Shown here: one piece after another, positions 60,994 to 64,000 of the stretch
Layout of the letters: each line of letters opens with the position of its first letter
Numbering within the stretch: position 1 is the first letter of the stretch
Assembly: GCF_033344935.1 (NCBI RefSeq)
Contig: NZ_JAWPMM010000001.1
Location: 3,086,001-3,150,000, forward strand
DNA: 64,000 bases
From: Reichenbachiella sp.
Lineage (GTDB): Bacteria > Bacteroidota > Bacteroidia > Cytophagales > Cyclobacteriaceae
Reading direction: 5' to 3'
Made by a program: the position numbers and the translations under genes
The notes under the pieces: generated by a model
What the model was told of the DNA's origin: nothing
Seen by the model: only the letters and a program-made list of their open reading frames with translations
Database searches by the model: none

Positions 60994-63528
60994 TCAGAAA
61001 GTAGTATCCAAATATTTCAAAGTCTCTGCTGGATTATTCATTTTACGCAGCCCTTTTTGTTCTTCGGTGTCCATTTTTAGATAATCTATCGATCCCATCA
61101 ATTCTGCTTCCACTTGCTGATAATTGGCTCCTGGAATGTACATAGAATGTCTTCCCTGCTCAGTATCCATAATAATATGTTCCTTGGCATAAATGGCGAA
61201 TTGATCATAGGACATAAAATCAGTTCTTTCTCTTTTAAGGAAATTATCTGCGGCTCGAACAGCTTCGTCATTCCCCTCGAGTGCCGCCTTCACCCTACCT
61301 TCAGCCACTTTCTGATCAACATAGTCCTGCCCGGCTGTCATGGCCGCTCCAGAGAAATAATTCAATAGATCACTACCCAAAGTAGGTGTAGTAGGATGTG
61401 GATTTCTAAAATGTACCCAATCTCCTTCGCGTTGTAAAACCTCTACATAAGCATTATCAAAAGCTATGAATTCCTTTTGCTGACCATCCACAGTAACAAA
61501 AACCTGACTAAGCGCGCCATCACTTGTATATTCGCTTACTGTACCTGTAACATCAGTAATAATCACGTCTGTGGCAAACCATAATTTTGGCGGAAAGGAA
61601 ATTTGTACTTCTCCGTCAATGCGATGTCCATCAGCAGTAATTATATAACCATTGCTCACCACGTCTGTTTCGATCGTCTTGGTCATCAAGAAGCTATCAT
61701 CTGCGGGGTCATAGGCCGCAAATTCTTCTTCAATATTCTGAACAACATCTGACGCTCCATTACTCACATAAAATACATTGGCTGTGCTATTTATATCCTC
61801 TGCAAAAAAGAAGGCATCGTAATCACCTTTTTTCACAGGTTTTGCCCAAGCTATCCAACCGTTTTTGGAAACTCCATGTTCGTTGAATGAACCGGGGTGA
61901 AAGTTCTGTTTCTTATCGTCGAACACAATTACTCCATCGTTAGTTAAATCGCTAACTGCAACATCAGTCAGTCCATAAACGTCAATGCTAGACTCTTCAA
62001 ATTTTCTTTTATCCCCATCTACTTTTACAATAAAAGTTTTGAGCATGACGCCATCTTGGAATCCGTTTCTTGAATTGGCCTCTTCTATCCTTATTGTCAA
62101 CTCCCCTACTACTCTCTCGCCAGATCCCATCAAAACTACGAATCCAGGTTTCGGTTCATTAAATAGCCTTTGTGGAAATGCCGTTTTAGGTTCGTGTTGA
62201 ATAAGCCCATATCGTGCTACTTCCTTCGCTGGATATTTCTCCGGCTTATTGTCTCCTATTTTAATTAGGTATTTCACAATCGTCCCTTGACTTACAATGG
62301 AAAAAGAACCCACCTTAGTTTCTCCAGATTTCAATACCACATATCCAGGCTGGAATTCTGTTTCGAATATGTTCTGCATATCTGGGTTTTTGAATTTGTA
62401 GATATACTGAGGGGGATATTGAATCAGATAATCATTGACATGCCAAGAATCATAAACATACTGATCATAGGTGTCTATCTCTTCTTGTCCTATTTCTTGT
62501 GTCACTTCCTCCACATCCTCAGATGAAAAGCCTTGTACGCTACCATTGTCACTCTCTGCAAACAATACATCACCCAAATCACTATTTGTAGCAAAAGCTA
62601 CCCATCCCTTTAATTCGGACTCATCAGTTAACAAAACTGTACCCTGATGAAATTTTCTCATAGGAAGATATTGTTCGAGCGGCCTTACGTTGGCCAAAAC
62701 ATCATGATAGCTTTGAACTGTTAGGTTCGCTCCATAAGACTTAATGTCACCATATTTAAGCTTTACAGGTTTCTTTACGTTCGGTTTTGAAATGTTTACT
62801 CCAGTTATCATGGTTGCCTTTTTGATCAACTGAATAGACCCTTCGTGTTTTTGCCCATTGTTCGTAATCACATATCCAGGCATGGGTACTGATTTCACAT
62901 TTGCAAATGAGCTGTAGTACGAATTTGATTCCCATGATATTAACGACCAGCTATTCTCAAATTTCGGATCCTTATATACTCTAACACCATAGTTGGACAC
63001 TTCATCTGACTCAAATTTAAACGTCTCCTTTTTTGAATCTCGGATCTCCATGCTCACCACTTTGCCATTCACCTCCTTCAATCTCAACCTCCCTTCTATT
63101 TCATTTCCAGACCTGGTTTTAACATATCCAAAACTGGTAGAGCCAGTTCGAACATTTTTATATGCGGTAAATGGTGATTTTTCAACAGCTCCCCAACTAA
63201 ACAGTGTTGGTGTATCATTTATACTCGAATTAGAAAGTCCATATTCTTTCAAGCTTTTAACCATGAAGTAATATTTATCTCCTGAATTAGTTTTAATTCG
63301 TACGCCAGAAACCTTCTCATAAGACGATCCCAAAAGAGAGATCTGCCCATCAAGAACAGTTCCATCACGCAGCGTGACATAGCCGTTGTCATAAACCGTC
63401 TTATAGTATCCAGATTTATTCTGTTTTACTTTGTAATTGCTTTCGGTACTTGTATTAGTTTGTGCTACTGTCTGAATGGTCAGAAACAAAGACAGTATGC
63501 CTAAAAGCATTTTTGATGAGTGCATCAT
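60994..63528 (-). CDS. Large secreted protein with eight beta-repeat units
   Basis: 844 residues with a signal peptide (ending QTVAQ). A unit starting G[YF]V..[R/N/S]G....G.I/V.. recurs near residues 49, 134, 218, 296, 395, 462, 546 and 627, about 80 residues apart, each often closing with V..YG(L/V/A). Examples: GYVTLRDGTVLDGQISL, GYVKTRSGNEIEGRLRL, GYVITNNGQKHEGSIQL, GYVVLKSGETKVGSFSI. The C-terminal 150 residues are helical and charged. It looks like a surface or periplasmic scaffold. 10 bp upstream of the CHAT-TPR gene, so it may be the partner or substrate of that protease. No known family named. Confidence 0.8.
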   Translation of the reverse strand: MMHSSKMLLGILSLFLTIQTVAQTNTSTESNYKVKQNKSGYYKTVYDNGYVTLRDGTVLDGQISLLGSSYEKVSGVRIKTNSGDKYYFMVKSLKEYGLSNSSINDTPTLFSWGAVEKSPFTAYKNVRTGSTSFGYVKTRSGNEIEGRLRLKEVNGKVVSMEIRDSKKETFKFESDEVSNYGVRVYKDPKFENSWSLISWESNSYYSSFANVKSVPMPGYVITNNGQKHEGSIQLIKKATMITGVNISKPNVKKPVKLKYGDIKSYGANLTVQSYHDVLANVRPLEQYLPMRKFHQGTVLLTDESELKGWVAFATNSDLGDVLFAESDNGSVQGFSSEDVEEVTQEIGQEEIDTYDQYVYDSWHVNDYLIQYPPQYIYKFKNPDMQNIFETEFQPGYVVLKSGETKVGSFSIVSQGTIVKYLIKIGDNKPEKYPAKEVARYGLIQHEPKTAFPQRLFNEPKPGFVVLMGSGERVVGELTIRIEEANSRNGFQDGVMLKTFIVKVDGDKRKFEESSIDVYGLTDVAVSDLTNDGVIVFDDKKQNFHPGSFNEHGVSKNGWIAWAKPVKKGDYDAFFFAEDINSTANVFYVSNGASDVVQNIEEEFAAYDPADDSFLMTKTIETDVVSNGYIITADGHRIDGEVQISFPPKLWFATDVIITDVTGTVSEYTSDGALSQVFVTVDGQQKEFIAFDNAYVEVLQREGDWVHFRNPHPTTPTLGSDLLNYFSGAAMTAGQDYVDQKVAEGRVKAALEGNDEAVRAADNFLKRERTDFMSYDQFAIYAKEHIIMDTEQGRHSMYIPGANYQQVEAELMGSIDYLKMDTEEQKGLRKMNNPAETLKYLDTTF

Positions 63529-63608
63529 GGGAACTTTAGTTAGAAATTATTGATCTTGGAAGATAGATAATGTACCTAACTAATCTGCAATAATTTGGGA
63601 TAGTTCTA

Positions 63609-64000
63609 TCATTCGGTGATTGCTGTAGACAGCTGCCTAAGCTTATTAATATAGTCATCACCAATGCTTCCATCCTCAATAGACACATGTACGTGTCCCT
63701 TAAAATCCATTCCGAGATACTCCGCAGTTAACTTGATGGGCTCTGCAAACCATTTGTGGAAAAAGTCTCCTTCGGTTTGACTGATCAGAGCCATGGACTT
63801 CCCTCTCAATTGACGACCTGTCTCTTTTTCGATAGTCAATAGATCTGAAATGCGATCAAGAAAAGTTTTCACCTCTGCACTCATGGTATACCAATAGATA
63901 GGCGTTACGATCACCAATGTGTCATAATTATCAATAAAATCATTGATCAAGGGCAGAAAATCATCATTTCTGTTTTTATGATCATAGTCGTAATAGGAAA
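63609..64000 (-). CDS. NAD(P)H-dependent flavodoxin-like reductase, 5'-truncated by the window
   Basis: The reading frame stays open to the window edge (SYYDYDHKNRNDDFLPLINDF...), so the true start lies outside; an apparent start at 63950 is a TTG inside the fold. Visible: DTLVIVTPIYWYTMSAEVKTFLDRISDLL, the FMN-binding strand and K.FIDR-like motif of NADPH-dependent FMN reductases (flavodoxin-2/5 class), GKSMALISQTEGDFFHKW. About 130 residues seen. FMN-dependent oxidoreductase, substrate unknown. Confidence 0.85.
   Translation of the reverse strand, partial: SYYDYDHKNRNDDFLPLINDFIDNYDTLVIVTPIYWYTMSAEVKTFLDRISDLLTIEKETGRQLRGKSMALISQTEGDFFHKWFAEPIKLTAEYLGMDFKGHVHVSIEDGSIGDDYINKLRQLSTAITE

Noticed and set aside
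1-64000. CRISPR array
   Set aside because: No regularly spaced direct repeats with unique spacers were seen; the 28-bp iterons at 39175 are adjoining and have no spacers.

Overview
The window looks like a piece of chromosome from a marine Bacteroidota bacterium of the class Cytophagia (Reichenbachiella/Marivirga-like; the genus is an inference). The reasons are: a gliding-type ABC transporter gene set (gldA-gldF-gldG); families typical of Bacteroidota (DUF349, DUF4340, DUF2490, the roughly 800-residue FtsX/MacB permease, the DAHP synthase-chorismate mutase fusion); promoter-like boxes of the Bacteroidota type (TTG and TAnnTTTG); several TTG starts; and little sign of Shine-Dalgarno sites. Coding is dense and mostly housekeeping, but intergenic gaps are full of dispersed inverted repeats.

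Layout. 0-6.2 kb: DEAD-box RNA helicase, a saccharopine-dehydrogenase-like enzyme, a putative abortive-infection membrane protein (putAbiC-like), cold-shock protein, a secreted protein and an alpha/beta hydrolase. 6.3-12 kb: M1 metallopeptidase, NTF2-fold protein, FtsX-type permease, CBS protein, then a strongly palindromic non-coding stretch. 12-17.3 kb: gldA-gldF-gldG-DUF4340 on the minus strand, preceded by an acyl-ACP thioesterase. 17.4-22.2 kb: a Lys/Ala-rich histone-H1-like protein and the aromatic operon pheA - aminotransferase - tyrA - DAHPS/CM. This operon has an unlabelled 25-codon leader peptide packed with Phe, Tyr and Trp codons, followed by a perfect terminator, which makes a textbook attenuator. 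22.3-26.2 kb: small secreted and housekeeping genes (TPR protein, DUF2490, GNAT, SpoU methyltransferase, NrnA). 26.5-30.1 kb: a two-gene Gabija anti-phage system (gajA-gajB) whose outer ends fit a single integrated circular gene cassette with an attC-like folded site. 30.1-39.1 kb: hypothetical proteins, a glycosyltransferase, pdxH, miaE, YqgE/AlgH, a DUF349 protein, tRNA-Thr with a decayed tRNA copy before it, and recQ. 39.1-48 kb: a SatD-like regulator with DUF3307 behind three 28-bp iterons, then a minus-strand five-gene operon acrA-acrB-tolC-K+ channel-trypsin-like protease. 48-56.6 kb: lipoproteins, etfB-etfA, bifunctional nuclease, SMUG2-like glycosylase, C1 peptidase and a gene broken by one in-frame amber codon. 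56.6-64 kb: an AT-rich regulatory stretch with a 27-codon hydrophobic peptide gene and its own terminator, glutaminase, a secreted CHAT-TPR protease paired with an eight-repeat secreted protein, and a flavodoxin-like reductase cut by the window end.

Most interesting: the aromatic attenuator, the cassette-like Gabija island, the iteron array before the SatD-like gene, the secreted CHAT/repeat-protein pair, the small hydrophobic peptide gene, the decayed tRNA-Thr copy, and a family of dispersed hairpins, one set of which shows compensatory stem changes. All family assignments come from reading motifs by eye, with no database search.
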